Origin: Methylomarinum sp.
GTDB lineage: Bacteria > Pseudomonadota > Gammaproteobacteria > Methylococcales > Methylomonadaceae
Direction of reading: 5' to 3'
Assembly: GCA_013139755.1 (NCBI GenBank)
Contig: WTAG01000414.1
Coordinates: forward strand, 1-7,302
DNA: 7,302 nucleotides
Each line of letters begins with the position of its first letter. Position 1 is the stretch's first letter. The translations under genes were made by a program, and so were the position numbers. The notes below the pieces were generated by a model, which was not told where the DNA came from, made no database searches, and worked only from the letters and a program-made list of their open reading frames with translations. Shown piece after piece: positions 5,349-7,302 of the stretch.

Positions 5349-7302
5349 ATGTAATTATGTTATTTCGGCTATTTTACTTTTCAGTATCATTATTTTCTTT
5401 TTTTTCTTTAACTATACTCAAGATCTTCACCAGCGTCTGCATACTACCGAAAACGAATTGCTAGGCCTGGAAAAGCTGGAATCACTTAATACCTTAAGCA
5501 ATGCGTTACAACGCTATCGAGGTTTTTATGCTATACACCCAGAGTCTAATTTGGACGTAGAGCATGTGAACCAGGAGCGTCTTGAACTACAATATATTAT
5601 AAACACACAGCTAGAAAGAGTTGATGTTCCGAGACTTACAAAGGAAATACAACTGATTTTTAGTAAAGAATCAAAGCTCAGTCGTAGTATATTTAGTGAG
5701 CTTACACAAATTATTATAGAACTCAATAAACAAATAAACCATATAGCAGATAAATACGAACTTCTTTATGAGCCTGAAAGGGAAAATTATCTGTTGATGG
5801 AGATAATCGTCTATAAGGTGCCGGAATTACTTGAAAGCAGTGCCAAGCTACGAGGTATTGCCAGCCGCACTAGAAGCACCTCAACGACTGAAAATGATGT
5901 TATTCAGCTTAACAACAACCTTTACATCTTTAAACGTATTTTTCATTCCCTGAAAAACTCTATAGGCATGATTGAGAAAAACAGTTTGCTGGTAAATAGC
6001 TCGACAGCTATCAATACCGAATATCAAAACTACAGTCTTCTGCTCAATAAAATCATAGACGGCACATCGACTCATTCCAGTTTGGCTTTATTCAATGAGG
6101 GGACACGTCTAGTTGAGGCGGTTTATGCATTGTCAGGCATATCTAGACAATGGCTTAAAATAAACCTGGAAAATAGAGTCGATAAATACTCCCGAATCAT
6201 GATGATCAGTTACAGCACATTTTTCATCAGTGTATTACTTACCTTTGTCATGGCTTTTGCTTTCTTGCAGCGATCCAAAAAGGAACGTTATTTAACGACT
6301 ATAGAAAAGAGCAAGCAAGATCTCATCAATGATTTACAAAACAGGCTTCATTCGAGTAGCAAGCTTCAGGATATCTGTGATCAATCTTTAAGTATTGTTT
6401 CCAATTATTTTTCTGCTAGTAGCGGTCTGTTGTATACCTATAATAAAACGAACTCACGGCTGAATCTGAGTGCCACCTATGGTGTAGATTCAAAATCTAT
6501 TAAGCATTCGTTGCGCATCGGCGAGGGATCTATAGGACAAAATGTGATTGATGCACGAATAGTGGAGTCTGTAGTAGAAGAGTTTTCCGATGCGTCGCAG
6601 GTGGATATGGGTGCAGTGAAAGCCTGTGTTAAAAAAGTAATAACTTTCCCATTGATTAACATGAAGAACACAATAGGTGTGATTCAGCTTGTTTTGCTTG
6701 AACAGAAAAACGTTGATCACTTGTTTTTATCGCAACTTACTACACTGATAGCAAGTTATATTGATAAAGAAGAAAAGAGTGAAGATAGATCGAAATATCT
6801 GGCTTCTATCGATAAAAACGTGATTACTTCCAGTACTAATAAAAAAGGCATTATTACCGAAGTGAGTCAGGCTTTTGCAGATATCTCTGGTTACACTAAA
6901 GAAGAACTCATTGGTAATCGTCATAATATAGTCCGGCATCCCGATATGCCGGATGAATTATTTGATGACCTTTGGGAAACAATAGGTCGTGGAAATACTT
7001 GGAACCATGAAGTGAAAAACCGTACCAAAGACGGTGGTTTTTACTGGGTTGATGTCAGCATATCCCCTGATTTTGATTTTTACGGTAATATTATTGGCTA
7101 TACGGCTATTCGTCACGATATAACGGACAAGAAAAAAATAGAGGAAATCGCCATTACTGATGGTTTGACACGGATATTCAATCGCCGTCACTTTGACAAT
7201 GTTTTCCCTATAAAGCTTCGTGAGATGAAACGTGAGAAAAAGAACCTTGTTTTCGCTTTGCTCGATATTGATTATTTTAAACAATATAATGATACGTATG
7301 GC
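5341..7302 (+). CDS. Membrane diguanylate cyclase, GAF-PAS(Aer-like)-GGDEF, 3' end missing
   Basis: The first 654 codons are open to the window edge. Two membrane helices (about 7-24 and 287-309) bracket a ~260-residue, mostly helical periplasmic domain of no family I recognise. A GAF domain spans about 341-476 and a PAS domain about 485-598. The PAS has HNIVRHPDMP (528-537), FDDLW (541-545), W554 and VKNRTKDGGFYW (558-569), the hallmark of Aer-type FAD-binding PAS domains, so redox or oxygen sensing is likely. GGDEF begins at D607 with DGLTRIFNRRHF and reaches DIDYFKQYNDTYG (642-654), with metal-binding D642 and guanine-contacting N650 in place. The window ends before the GGDEF signature itself, so catalytic competence and any later EAL domain cannot be judged. 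The protein would make cyclic di-GMP at the inner membrane. An in-frame TAA at 5332-5334 makes ATG 5341 the earliest start; the ribosome site is weak (CAGG, 9 nt upstream). Confidence 0.92.
   Translation, partial: MSKCNYVISAILLFSIIIFFFFFNYTQDLHQRLHTTENELLGLEKLESLNTLSNALQRYRGFYAIHPESNLDVEHVNQERLELQYIINTQLERVDVPRLTKEIQLIFSKESKLSRSIFSELTQIIIELNKQINHIADKYELLYEPERENYLLMEIIVYKVPELLESSAKLRGIASRTRSTSTTENDVIQLNNNLYIFKRIFHSLKNSIGMIEKNSLLVNSSTAINTEYQNYSLLLNKIIDGTSTHSSLALFNEGTRLVEAVYALSGISRQWLKINLENRVDKYSRIMMISYSTFFISVLLTFVMAFAFLQRSKKERYLTTIEKSKQDLINDLQNRLHSSSKLQDICDQSLSIVSNYFSASSGLLYTYNKTNSRLNLSATYGVDSKSIKHSLRIGEGSIGQNVIDARIVESVVEEFSDASQVDMGAVKACVKKVITFPLINMKNTIGVIQLVLLEQKNVDHLFLSQLTTLIASYIDKEEKSEDRSKYLASIDKNVITSSTNKKGIITEVSQAFADISGYTKEELIGNRHNIVRHPDMPDELFDDLWETIGRGNTWNHEVKNRTKDGGFYWVDVSISPDFDFYGNIIGYTAIRHDITDKKKIEEIAITDGLTRIFNRRHFDNVFPIKLREMKREKKNLVFALLDIDYFKQYNDTYG

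Noticed and set aside
5526..7284. Several minus-strand open frames of 64-108 codons across the cyclase
   Set aside because: The plus strand carries clear GAF, PAS and GGDEF domains throughout, so these are shadows.

Overview
The window looks like AT-rich gammaproteobacterial chromosome. The protein styles (a B12-binding radical SAM enzyme of the hopanoid-methylase type, several c-type cytochromes, rubredoxin, a membrane diguanylate cyclase) would suit a methanotroph of the Methylococcales or a related sulfur or iron oxidiser. That placement is a guess from style, because no marker gene is present.

Layout. (1) 70-1794 (+): a complete cobalamin-binding radical SAM protein with a DUF4070-type C-terminus. 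(2) 1795-1904: a convergent intergenic stretch with a 9-bp inverted repeat that may act as a terminator. (3) 1905-2081 (-): a 58-residue rubredoxin, too short for most ORF filters. (4) 2184-4182 (-): a tight three-gene operon joined by two ATGA overlaps. In transcription order it encodes a membrane-anchored pentahaem cytochrome c, an exported Tll0287-like mono-haem c protein, and a five-helix membrane protein with two His-x13-His pairs, the pattern of bis-haem ferric-reductase-type cytochrome b. Upstream lies a sigma70-like promoter with a perfect TTGACA, and a strong Fur-box match covers the likely transcription start. (5) 4379-5340: nearly 1 kb without a convincing gene. It holds three imperfect inverted repeats, two of which can be read with flanking TA dinucleotides like small MITEs, and a stop-interrupted reading frame running into the next gene. 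(6) 5341-7302 (+): the first 654 codons of a membrane diguanylate cyclase, cut by the window edge inside the GGDEF domain. It has a helical periplasmic sensor, a GAF domain and an Aer-like (probably FAD-binding) PAS domain.

How they fit together. The three-gene operon reads as an iron-regulated electron conduit from the inner membrane into the periplasm: membrane haem b, anchored multihaem c, and a haem-c PAS-fold partner. No known dehydrogenase or terminal reductase accompanies it, so its substrate is open; ferric iron reduction is the simplest hypothesis given the Fur box. This operon is the best candidate in the window for an undescribed system. The flanking radical SAM, rubredoxin and cyclase genes have separate orientations or signals and need not share its function.
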